Assembly (NCBI GenBank): GCA_008711295.1
Contig: VUYV01000008.1
Location: forward strand, 3,555,390-3,619,389
Source: Anarhynchus alexandrinus
Taxonomy: Eukaryota > Chordata > Aves > Charadriiformes > Charadriidae
Length of the DNA: 64,000 nt
Direction: 5' to 3'
The notes beneath the pieces were generated by a model that saw nothing but the letters and a program-made list of their open reading frames with translations, was not told the origin of the DNA and searched no databases. This document shows, piece after piece, positions 1 through 12,200 of the stretch. The stretch's first letter is position 1. The number at the start of each line of letters is the position of its first letter. Made by a program: the position numbers and the translations under genes.

Positions 1-470
1 CCTCGCGGGTCGCCTAGGAAACAGCGGGCCGTCGCTCAGGTCGGTGAGCGGCAGGGAAAAAAGGGGAAGGGGGGGGCGGTTTAAAGGGGGCGCGCGCGCG
101 TGCTCGCCCCGCGTCACGTGGGCGCCGCCCACCCAATAGCGGCGGCGAACGGCGAGCGCTGGAGTACTACGGGCCGGGGAAGGTGAGGCGCGAGAGGGCG
201 GGGCCGGGAGGGGCGGGTCCCCCGGCGCAGGCCCCGCCCCCCTCCCGGTAGGTTCCCCTCGCGGCAGGACCCGCCGTGTCGCGATCGCCGACCCGCGGGA
301 CAGGGCCGGCAGGTGGGGGAGCCCCGGTGTGAGGGCCCGCGGGGTGCGGGGGTGTGTGTGCGTGCGCGTGTGCCCCGCTGTGAGGGGCCGCCGCAGCCCG
401 GGGGCGGCGGGGACTGGTTCCTGTGGGGGCGGCCGCCCTGTGAGGCGCGCCGGGGCTTTGACAACGTTAC
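1..470. promoter_or_regulatory. CpG island, probable NRG4 promoter
   Basis: This stretch is very GC- and CpG-rich, against an AT-rich background starting near 480. It holds a CACGTG E-box at 115-120, a CCAAT box at 133-137 and several GC-box (Sp1-type) motifs around 197-218. The first downstream + strand gene is NRG4, so this is most simply its promoter. A first noncoding exon may end at 312 (CAG before GTGGGG), but I cannot fix a transcription start. The island runs off the left edge, so a divergent gene to the left could share it. Confidence 0.7.
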
Positions 471-519
471 TGGTAAAAGTTCCGCCTGTTCTTTTTTGTG
501 TTTTGCTTTGTTTTTCTAG

Positions 520-661
520 ACAGCAGGATTACATAAACGCGTACGGAGAGAGCAGCTGCAAGATTACACGATGCAGATTAGAGATTACGTCGATTCAGCA
601 GATTGTCCTGTGCATGTCTGAGAAAGATTACACCGGCAGTTAAGAATACCCGTTTGCTGTG
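520..661 (+). other. NRG4: probable noncoding 5' exon of NRG4
   Basis: A strong pyrimidine tract ending in TTTTTCTAG precedes 520, and a donor (GTG followed by GTAAGC) follows 661. The sequence between them is more CpG-rich than the downstream intron. It contains a nine-codon upstream ORF (ATG at 614, stop ending at 643) and four copies of GATTAC. It has no long reading frame. Its role as an untranslated leader exon of NRG4 is inferred from position and splice sites only. Confidence 0.4.
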
Positions 662-3600
662 GTAAGCTGTGGTTTAAGTACAACAAATTACCTCAATACA
701 AAATTAAATGCAAAGGAAAAAAAAAAAAAAGGAAGCCAAAAAGCCCCAAGGTTACGAAGGTGCTTTAAAATGGACAAAATAAAACAAAAAAAGAGATTGA
801 AATTCAAGTTTTAACAGCCCTCTCCCGTCTGCCGGGCTGCTGTGGAATTGGCAGCAACCAGTTGTCACTGATCACTTGGTGTTGGCAGCAATCGCTTATT
901 GCTGCCTGGATGACGCTTAGCTTAAAAATTCAAAATCAGTATTGTGAAGACCAGTTACATTAGGTTCCTGATGACCACCATGTAAAAGTAAACATCTAAA
1001 CTCTTTTATATTTTTTAGTATCTCAAAATCATTTACATGGTACTGGCCTATTTTATTACATGTCCATGTGCTAAACTGTCTCCTTGTATGCCAGTTTGTA
1101 ATACGGATTTTTTGAGTTGTGATTTTTGGATTTGAGATTACTGACATTTGAGAGCTGACATTCTGATGGACACTTTATCTACCACTGATATGAATAAAAA
1201 TTAATCACACAGTGAGAACCCTTAAGTTGTATTACATTTCAGTTAATTTCTTAGAGAGTTTAGGGATGAAACCTGGGACCAAAAGTGCCAGAGAAGAAAT
1301 CAATAAACATACAGAATGAAAAAATGGTGTTGTGGGTTGGGTTTGTCATTTTTTTTCCCAAGCTTGATTTTTTTGTAATGCAAGTGTCTACTAAAATTTA
1401 TTAACCCCCCCTATAAGGGCTCACAAGCTCGAGACTGGAATCTCTTATCTCAAAATTACAAATATGTAGTATGACTACAGTAGTTATATTTGGCAGAAGC
1501 CTCAACTGAAATGTAGCATTGACAGCTTTTGTATGAATATCTCATACAGTAGAACTGGGGTTTCAGATGGGAATTTGCAGTTGGTTGCAAATCACTTAAG
1601 AAATTTTAGGAATGGAAAGTTTTCCCTTAAGTTTACTGTAATGTCTCAAATTGTGATTTCAACATCATGACAACAGTTTTACCAGCTGTTTTAGTATATA
1701 ACAAATCCTAGACATATTTCAGTGGATAAAATCAAAATGTAAAGCTGAAGTTTTGCTGTAGGCATTCCTAAGACAAGAGGACTCAGTCATTTGTTGTCAT
1801 TTCAGAAAACTGTAATGGGAAGAATTTTGAACAACTGTGTTAAAAAAAATCATTTGTCTATCACAAGCATGTTGAGACTTGTGAGCTATTTGGCACCTGC
1901 TTTTGCTTCTATCTTTTGTTAGAGTTGTTTCACATTGTGGCTATCCCATCTTAAAATAAACGTTCAGTGTGTAAATTTGAGTAACTTTGTCCTTATACAA
2001 ATTTGTGGTAGTATCTCACCTTGAATCTCCATTTGTTTCCGGCAGTTTGATGATTTTGTCTGACAGCTGATGTTTTTCTGTGCTAAAATCAGTTACAAGC
2101 TTCATATGGTACGGGTATTAGAAGTTACCACCTAGAAAAGAAAATAAACAGACTTCTTTTAACAAGACTCCAGTATAGTTCCTGGCTCTTGGAGAAAATA
2201 AGAGGTGCAGATGACTAACTGCTAGATAGATATGAAGGATACATCGCAGAAAGAAATTTAAGTTTACTTAGCTAACTAAGCAGATAGTGCAATTTTTTTA
2301 ATTTTTTCCCCTTCACTGTTTTCACAACACAAATATTTGAGCTCAGTGTTGGGACAAAATGAGATTTTACTTCTCTTGGATTTTAAAAAAGAATACATAA
2401 TGCAGTAAAATCTCATTCTTGAAGACAGCTGTAAGGTGCAACTTCATCTAAATGAACAAACAGTGAATATTTGAGATAGCCATGTGACTGAAATGATCTT
2501 CTTTAATTTGGGGGAGAGTTTGTATAGTGATTAATTTTAAGAATGTTTGGATAGCAAACCCAAATCATTATTCAGTGCTTTCTTTTTATCTCCCTGTGCT
2601 CATTAAGACTTCCAGTTATCATCTTTTGGGGATCCCGCATCTCATGGCTGCTTAGAATAGTTAGCCATTAAAAGTACACAAAAATAAGTGGCAATAAGAT
2701 TCTGTTTTAAATATATGGGGAATAAAGCACACAGGTTCATTTAAAGACAAAACTAATGAGTTCAAAAGACTTATTCCATCCAGCCTCCAGTACGGCCAGA
2801 TATTAGCACATATTTTTTGCTGAAGAGCTGAACCCATTGCAGTTTTGTGCCCAAGCCCTCAATTTGTCCAGAAATCCAATAGCAGTTCCCCCAAAAAGAA
2901 AAAACTGTATTCTTACCCCTACTGGTTTAGTGCCCAAAAAGCATGAGGGTGTATAAATTTTCTTGTGTGGCTCAGTTTAATCTGTGGTTTCTCTGCAACA
3001 GAGTAGTAACCCAGTATCTCTATCACATCTGCAGCTTTCAGTGTGACACACATGTAGACATAGAGTTCATGCTTCATTCAGCAAAGCACTCGAACATGCT
3101 TTAACTTAGCAATTTAGGATATGATTAACTCTAAACACGTGATTTAAATCCTTTCCTAAACTGAAGCCCTTGTTAATGGATTCAGACTACGAAAATAAAG
3201 ATGTACAGGACTTTCAAGTAATTGAAGAGGCTGAAATAGTATTGGTATATATCAGTATACACAGGTGACCTAACTTTAATGTATAAACTGTAATCTTTCA
3301 AACAATGTATGGTTATTAATATCAGTTTAGATGACAAAGATGTGAGGAAAAGGGTAGAACAGATCTGAAGGTTTTTTTTTCAACAAGCTGGCACGGAGCA
3401 AAATAGGCTGTATTTTAAATTTCAGTTTAAAAAACTCTGAAGTTGATACACAAAGTAATCTTTCATGAACTCCCAAGATGCACCCAAGACAAACATTTGA
3501 GCATTCATAGAATAGGATTCTTAGTTTCTGTGAGCACAGGCTACAGCTGTGTCTTAAAAGACACACTGAGTTTGGAAAGTGTTACGTAGATGCACAAATG

Positions 3601-6150
3601 ATCTCTTGTGTTTCAAGTACCAGTTCTGTGCACAGATGTAAGCAAGTTGGAATTGACATTAGCAACAATTTCTGCTATAGCATTTCATTTCCTTTACACT
3701 GTATCAGCTTACTTTTCTAATGAGACAGAGAGTCCAATTTATTCTTTTTAGGACACCAATACATACTTAAACTTCTGTTCAGAGTGCAACCCCAGAGAAA
3801 AACGTTTACATATAAATACATGACTACCTAATGATTTGCTTTTTAGTCTTTTTTTTTTTTTAAAAGAAAGCCACAACTATGAATGCTGTCAGCAACATCT
3901 CTTTTGACAGTGATCTTTAGACCTAAATTGTGATACTTATTATCAGAACTTAAAAAATAGAATTATGCGTGTATGCACACATCCTCTTAGATTAAGCAGT
4001 ATTTTCACCCCCTTTCTTTGCCACCCCGTTTCCTTGAATATGCAGGCAACAAAGTTTGAAAATAATTAGTAGTCCCATAGCCTTCTTCAAACTCTCTTGT
4101 TCTCTGCAGTCATCTTATAAACAGTTTGTAGTACATGTAACAATTTAGTCCTAGTCCAAACAGCTGATGAGGTGCATAGCACATCCATTTAACACATGGA
4201 TGCAGGAGAAAACTGTCAGCTTCCTCCAAGGAATCTTCTGCTGGATCATTGGATTTAAACATCTCCTGAAAAGGTTCAACTTACACCAGTAGCAGCACCA
4301 GAGAGATAGTGAGATGCATACCAACAACAAGATGAAGGAAAGGAGATGCAAGATCTCCTTTTTGCAGTAGCAAAATCAAGTTATTTTGTCTGTTCAAGGA
4401 CCCATATCCTAATTAAATCTGGAAAAGGAGCCCGTCTGAAATGTATGTTATATATCCTATTTATATTTTGCGTTATGAGAGTTATTGGATACTATACAAT
4501 TTTGTGGCACGTTCTGAGAAAAGGGAAAATAAATTAAAAAGGACTCCTTGCTCCAATAAAATACAAATTTAAATCAGATTTTTGACTCCTGCATATTGTA
4601 TTTTTATGGTGCAATATATACATACGCTACATTATGTAAATGTTTTGAATTCAGCAATAAATTGTAGTACCGGTAACCTTAGAAAAATAAGCATGGGATT
4701 CTGTGAGCATAACGGGGTGTTACCCTATTGTGTACTTGGCCTCTGTGTGCATGTTTGTCTTTGTTGTAACCTCACCCACATTGCACTATATTTAAATTTG
4801 AAGCTTTTTTAACAGCACATATAGAATCCAGATCCTGACTGCTAAAAGTAACCGTCTCTAGCATGATTTATTTCTTTTAAAAACAGGATTTTAGTTCTGA
4901 AGCAAATCATGTTGTTTGTTTCTTTGTGCCACATACTACGTTGATTGTAGTTGGTTATGTACGCAAAGCGAGGAAAGTTGGGTATCTGTGAGACAGCCCA
5001 AGAGGACAGCCTTTGGGTGGGGACCTTGCTGTTACAGCCCAGTATCACAGGGAACTGCCATTTCAGATTTTCTTGTATGGATGGGACTTAAAGAGCTAGA
5101 GAAGCCATTTGAGGTTCTGTCTGCTTATACAGTAAGTACAAATGCACTATACCTTTTGAAATGGGCCTTTACAGAAAGTTGGCTTTGTAGTACTAAAAGC
5201 TGAAGTATAGGCAATTATTTCTGGTAAAGCTGATAATTTATTTTATTTGATCATTTAATGGGAAAAAAATCTCTCTCCAATATAGAGAGATTGCTTAAAT
5301 ATTTAGTTTACATACACGTTAAAGTATAATTAAGAAAAAAAGAGCAAACATTAAAAAATAAGGTCTATCATGTTAGGCTTTATCCAGCAAGCTATTTGGT
5401 ACAATAAAACTTGACTATACCTTGCAAGAAAACAGAATATAGCTATGTTAGATGTTTATCGGGTTGGCATGTCTGCAGGATAAGTTTCTTTTTAGCAATG
5501 CCAAGTGAAGATTGGTTTCAATCCAGACAGAGAGTTTCTAGTCCATATTTAAAAATAATTGTATAAGTCTTGACCTTGCTGAGTTCTGCTAAATTCATGG
5601 CCTATGTTACTAATTTCACCTGACATCCAGACATGAGAAACTCAAGTGAAACACACATATTCTCTCTGAGAAATTACAAATTGGGAAGTTCATGTTTGTG
5701 AAATGCAAGAATTGCACCACCAAGATCTTACCTGACTGAGTAATTATTAGTCTGAGAACAGGTTCAATCGTATGCACTGACTTTCAAGGTACAAATGTCA
5801 ATTTAATTTGCTAGCCAGAAAGAATAATTTAGATTGCCTAACAGCATCAGGTATTACAATTCTGAATAAGCATGGCAGTTTGAAGAAAGTATTCATTGTT
5901 TAAACGTGCTTTAGTGTGAATTTAGTTTTACTCTGTAGTACTGCCCTTAGGAGTTCACTGAACTTGATGGTACACTGGAATGTTTGCCACTGTGAAGTAA
6001 TGCAACTTACATATAATATAGCAGTATATTACTGTCAAAGTACAACAAACATCTTAGCAGCAAAACTGAAAGATTCCAATAGCTATTTCTTCAGTGAAAA
6101 AAGTCACTGGGATTAAAAATGATATGCTAAATTTACATGTTTGTCTTTAG
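662..6150 (+). other. intron, NRG4 5' region
   Basis: AT-rich intronic DNA between the probable leader exon and the exon with the start codon. I see A-rich and T-rich runs (715-731, 3848-3861) but no other exon with convincing splice sites, no RNA gene and no recognisable mobile element. Confidence 0.5.
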
Positions 6151-6216
6151 GTGCTGTTTCAGAAGAATAGCCTCTGATCAAGAATAAGAATTGTTGTCAG
6201 AATAATATGCGAACAG
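6151..6216 (+). CDS. NRG4: NRG4 exon with start codon (6207) and 56 bases of 5' UTR
   Basis: The acceptor TTGTCTTTAG ends at 6150 and the donor GTAATT starts at 6217. Only ten coding bases (ATG CGA ACA G) are present. With the next exon they give M-R-T-D-H-E-E, matching mammalian M-P-T-D-H-E-E. That match is why this ATG was chosen. Confidence 0.85.
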
Positions 6217-9200
6217 GTAATTTCTTCTAATTTACTTGGATGTGTCTACGTATATAATTACAATTCATTAAAATTGTATTAATTTTGACAGCTGCCATTG
6301 GGATTACCACAACTGCTCCCTAGGGCTATCTTCACTTACTAGTCAGCAAACTAGAGTTTGCCAGGCAGTGGTACACATTCTCTTACGGAGATGTTTGCTT
6401 TGATCAGTCCTAATATTTCACAGTTTGTGATTGATTAGCATACAGTCCAAAGTTGCTTATAAGTGAGGAAGCATACATCAGCCCCTTTATCTTCTGTCAA
6501 CATTTCCCACTCCTCCCCCTTCCCTTTTTCCTTTTAGCAGACTGCAGGATTGGACAGTCTGTAGTATTTTAGCCTCTAGACTAGGCAAGACAGCTGAGTC
6601 AACATGTGGATTATCAAGGCTGGCTTGGTTCTTTGGGGGTTAAGGTGGTGTTGAGCCTTTATTTGTTTTTCTTTTTAATAGATAGGACAGCCAGGTTACA
6701 AAAGTTTAAATGCAAACAGACAAGATAGTTTAGGTACAGGTTTTTGTGCATGTCTTCAGAAAGAATAATTGAGAATCAGTGTATTTAGAGGCTGCTATTA
6801 CCTCTGCCAGTTTAAAGTATTCACAGTCTAGCATTAGAAAGAACAATCTTCACTTCTCTTACTGAAACCCAACTTTTTTTAACAGTAACTTTTGTGTCCT
6901 ACTTCTCTTTATTTAAGCTCTCCCACGGAAGGATATATCAAAATACAAATATATATATTATGTAGAACATATGTTGCTAGAGTTTGTACGGTTGTATTAA
7001 TTGAAAAGCTAAATCTTTTGTATCTTTTCGTAATTGCCTGTCGTCACTTGACTTGTTAAACTTTTCTATCTTGATTATGGTAGTCTGAATGTAGTATACA
7101 TTAGACTTTCAAAGCATACCATTTGCATTTTTAGATTAATATAATGTATTGACTTACCTCATGAAAAATCATAACACATTCACGGATGCTAATGTAATTG
7201 GGTTTTGGCTTGTATTGAACCCCTTCTGATTCTCCAGTATACTCTTTTGCATCATTGACTATAAATTTAAAGGGATAAACTGTTGCTTTCATACTTTCCT
7301 GTCTATAAATACAGAGCTGTGGCTTTCAAATTTGATCCAAACTACTGCATTTCAGTAAAGTATGTATGGAGTACAATGATACATATTTTTGTATTGTAGC
7401 AAAACCTGCTACTACTAGTAGTTAATAATTTATTTATTTATTTATTAGTATTAGAGCATCCTGAATTTTCTTTTGTTCCCTTTCATAATTCTGTCATCTA
7501 CTTTATGACTCTGCTACTTTCAATAAGTAGTAGCAAAGTATTAGTACACAAAACAGAATTAATGAAAAGCACAATTAGATGGAAAATGGGGCACCTGATC
7601 TACATGGACATAGAGGTTTCTTCAAATGTCTCATTACTGGTAAAATTAAGGTTACCATTTTTCCCTTAGCCCTGGAAGGAAATCTAGCTCTAAAAAGAAA
7701 TAGCCTATAGAGAAATTGTGTGTAATTACAATCAAAGAGGTTTCGAAGGCTCCTAGGCACTTTTTGTTCTCTCTCCCCACCTCTCTCACTTTTCTCTAAT
7801 AAGCCTGAGACAGAGTGCCTGAAGTATTTTGTCAGAACAGAAATGTCTAGTTGGGCTGCAGAGCTGGTCCTTAATACACAGATCACACCATAACAGTGAG
7901 AGAATCATTCTCCCAAAAGTTCTGAGACCTGAATGACTTGAGTCATTTAGTTTTCTTCAGTACTCTACCACTATGCTGGTGTGAGACAGGCCTATTTCTG
8001 CATAAAGTTGAAGAAAAGAAATAGAACCATAAGGCAGGATTCTAAGGAGGTTAACAAGTTCTCATTAATTCTCATGAGAATTTCTTTGAAGGCTTTCCAT
8101 GAGCTGTCTAAAGGGATTTTTCTGTGGGGCCTACCTTCTATCATCTCGCTTTTCCATCTGGTAGAATTTCAACAACTCTTAACTTCCTCAGATGCCTAAT
8201 AGAGTTGAGAGCAGGTCAAAGTTGAGAGTTTTCCTTTTCCTCTCTTGATTTTTATAATTGTATAGCTATCCTGATACAGTGTTCATGTATTCAATATCCT
8301 CTTTTCATTTAAGGAAGGATGTAGCCTTCAATTTCATTACACTGTCACGTAAGTTCCACTGTCATGTTTGAATAGACTAAAATAAAATAATTTATGGTTC
8401 TTGTTTAAAAACCTGCTTGTTTTTTTCTGTTACCATTTTATTCCTATTGGAATTATACTGCGAAATAATTGAAAAAATCTTTTAATAGTGAACTTGCAGT
8501 AAATGAACTGCCAGTAAACAAGCACAGAAAGGTTCAGAGTTAAAATAAATTTCCATTTAACTTCTAACAAGATAGGGCAGAACACACATATCTGTTATGC
8601 CACATCCTGAGCCAATGCAACAAGGTCAAACATGAACGATCTTTCCAGCCTTACCTCCCCCCCCCTTCCAGCTCCCTAATATATCTGCACACATGCAAAA
8701 AGCTCCAGTTACCATTTGGATGCTAGCACTTTGATAACATGAAACTGAATTCCTGTTGAGCTCTGTAGTATAACTGCCATCATCTTAAAATAATATAAGG
8801 AATTTAATCACACTCCTACAGTAATATGCCATCAGAGAAATGGAAGAATGCGTGAAAAGATGGGACAGTGGAATTACTAGAGATGGTCTAGGGGATAGCA
8901 GGATGCATGACGTTTTTGTTGCACAGGGTTAGAAGTAGCTAAGCTTTTCTGCTACTCTTAGAAAAGTCAGGTTTATTTTACATACAAAGCATAGAAGCTC
9001 CCTCTAGGGCAGAAGGTCTTGTGGACATACTTCCTCCCTTTTTTCTACAGGAGTAAAGGGGAAGCCAACTCTCTTTGCTGAAGGACAAATACAATAACAA
9101 AAATCTTAATTCCTCTGAAACAACTCTGTATTTTCTAGAGAAAATGTCTTCTATACATAAATAATGAGACAGCAGAATTCTTATTTTCAGAACTTCTGGG

Positions 9201-12200
9201 AGAAATAACAGCAAAAACAACACCTAAAGTGTGAGGTAACACATGATTCTCACTCTTGTGATGTCAGAAGACTGCTCTATTTTTCTTTTGATTGAGATAT
9301 TGTGCTTTCATCAGATTGAAAAAATATATTTATAAAAATATATATGCATATAAAACGAGTTACTGATGCATTAAATGTATCATAAATATGTGCAGTCCAA
9401 CTTCCAAATTTAGACTGCTTTCAAACAGAGTGAAATGGTACAGTTAGATATTCTATTTAAGCATAAAACGGACAACTGCTGCTATGAGTGCCAACATTAG
9501 TATCCTGTATTTGAGGTTTTATTAGCATGCCTAATTGTGTTTAAAACACTAACAATTCATATAAGCAGCCTATTGAGTTAGAAAAAAGGCTTTTTGAGAT
9601 CTGTGGAAATTATATTGGAACAGGCAGTCTTCTACTTAAGTGATGCCTTCATAGGCTAGGTCCTCCGCTAGTTGTTAAAAATTGGGGTGAGAAAACTTGG
9701 TGGTGTCCAACTGCACTGTGATTCAGCTTTTAATACAGCCTGAAGCAGTCTCACGATGTCCTGGTCCACACCTGAGACTATTCTGGGTTTATCCGTACTG
9801 ACTCCAATTCTCTCACAGAAGCTAGTTAATCTAAAGATAGTTTGTGCCACTGGAACAGGACAAACCAGACTTCATATAGGTCATCATGAGCATCACTGTA
9901 CTCAGTACAGCTTGTAGTCACGAAAGGCAAATGAAGTAACAGAGAATTCAAAAGTTACTCTTGCCACAAGAGAATTTTGCATTTATTCATATAATTTAGG
10001 TGCTTCACATCTGATATGGTGATAATTTTGTGATCTTTTTGCATATCGTTACATGAAACAATTCTGCAAGATAGATAGTGCTATATGTTGCTGGCCTGGA
10101 AGGCCAGACTGATACCTTACTTGTTCATAGGGGGGTTTTGTTTGTGTGTGGTGGTTTGTTTTGGTGGGTTTTTGTGGTTGGGTTTTTTTGTGGGGTTTTT
10201 TGGTTTGTTTGTTTGTTTTGGTTTTGGTTTTGGGGTTTTTTTGTTTGTTTGGTTGGTTTTTAAGGAAGCCACCCCCACTCCCCAAAAGCATAATTGAGAT
10301 CTCCTTTTATTGATGAAAATACACAAGTCTCTATTTTTCTCTGTGTTTGTTTTGGTCTTATTTTTAAGATCATGAAGAACTCTGTGGCACCAGTTATGGA
10401 TCTTTTTGTCTAAATGGAGGGATTTGTTATATGATTCCTACTGTATCCAGTCCATTCTGCAGGTCAGTGAAACTACAGTTTGTGTGTTTAAGTATTGGAC
10501 AGTAGCTGTCTAAAGACTATTTCTCCATTTTGCTTCTTTAAGAAATTACTGTTAAAATGTTACATAAAGAAAATACCTATTACCTATGGCTGTTCCAAAT
10601 TCAGTAATTCATGCTCAGATTACTTATCTAGCTTGCAGAGACATGACAATATGAGAAAAATACACATGTATACTTGTTTGACATGTGCAACAGTACTCAG
10701 TTTCATATGCTGTATTTCCTCCCCTCATTACAACACAAAAAGGAACAAAATACCCTTTGCTTTACGGAATATAGACTGTAGCAAAGGCATTCAGAAAGAC
10801 TAAAATACATTCCCAGTTTTTCTTCCAGAGGAATTATATTGCAAAAATTCTTATAACATAAAATGGCATGACCTGAACAAAATGAGGAGGCACAAAAAGG
10901 AATTTAATCTTTTAAGGGGAAAAAAGAATGTAATTCAAGACTTACTATGTTCTCTGAATGTCACTGAAATACTCAAAGGGCAGCTCTACAGTCACAGCCA
11001 AAGACTACTTGATAAAGAAACATCAAGGCAGCAAATAGAGATATTTCTTACACCATTCATTTATGGGACCATTCTTCTTTCTGAAGCCCATGTAGCACAT
11101 TGGAAAAGAAGCACTTCCTGTTTTTGCATGTGGATACGTTTCATGCATAAATATAGCCCTATCCTTTTATTTTCTCATTTACCAAGACATAAGAAGGTGC
11201 TAAATTAAATTCTAATTTTTCATGGTTCTGCATTTACTAATTCTGAGTTATCATTCATCAAAATAAATTACGGTTAATTTAATGGGTTTACTTAGCATAA
11301 TAATAGGTGTTCGGAGACCTATTACAAACACTTAAGGATATTACCTTCTTTTCTTTCATGGCAACTTCTGCTCTCTCGCCAATCTTGAGGTATAACTAAT
11401 GATAACTGGATGAGACAGCTGAAGAAGGAAACAAAATCTTTTCTAAGATGCCTAATTAAAGTACTTCTTTCTTTTGTTTGGGACAGTTCAATTTAAACAT
11501 TTAAACTCAAGCATGTAAACTCATCTAGGAGGTGACAATAGGCAATTTTGTGGTAAATGCTCATTGAAAAATATACTCAGCATATCACTATCACTAAGCA
11601 TATTGTCCAATGTCATCCTATGAATCGGATCCAGAAGTGAGGATAAAGCTCGGAAATGGTGTACGACGATGATTTATTCTAACTGCTAAACCTTGCAAGC
11701 TTATGCAATGTAAAATAAATGCCACACACACAAAAAGTAAAACACATTGAAATACACATTTTTTTTTCTGGAAGGAACCTCATATGGTTGATATGAAAAC
11801 ACTTACATGAAAAAAGAATGGTTAGACTAAACAGCATCAGTTACACAATTTCAAAGCACCCTCTCAACTATTGCTAGACTGTGTAATGAGGAAGGTGTAT
11901 TCGGTGCAATAACTGTAAACATGAAGTAACAAATATTCAGAACAATTCATTCTTCAGGAGCACAAGCTAGTCAGCAGAGATAATTTCTACTTTAAAAGCG
12001 CTCCAAATGAAGTCATTTGTAATTCAGGTACTAGAGGATTTTATAATCTGCTGAAGCAGAAAAGTAACATCTTAAGAGCATTTCTGTTATACTCAGGCAA
12101 TCTTATTGCATTTAAATTACCAAGTATTTTTCTTCTGTATCTAGTGGTTGATTATGAAGTTATATGGGTTTAAATAGAAGCATTCTATTTAAGCATGTCC

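Noticed and set aside
114..464. Open frame on the - strand in the left CpG island
   Set aside because: Arg/Pro/Gly-rich translation typical of GC-rich promoter DNA, with no homology I recognise.
10049..10326. Four overlapping frames on both strands near 10.1-10.3 kb
   Set aside because: They are produced by the G/T low-complexity tract: Phe/Gly/Val/Trp on one strand, Lys/Pro/Thr/Asn on the other.
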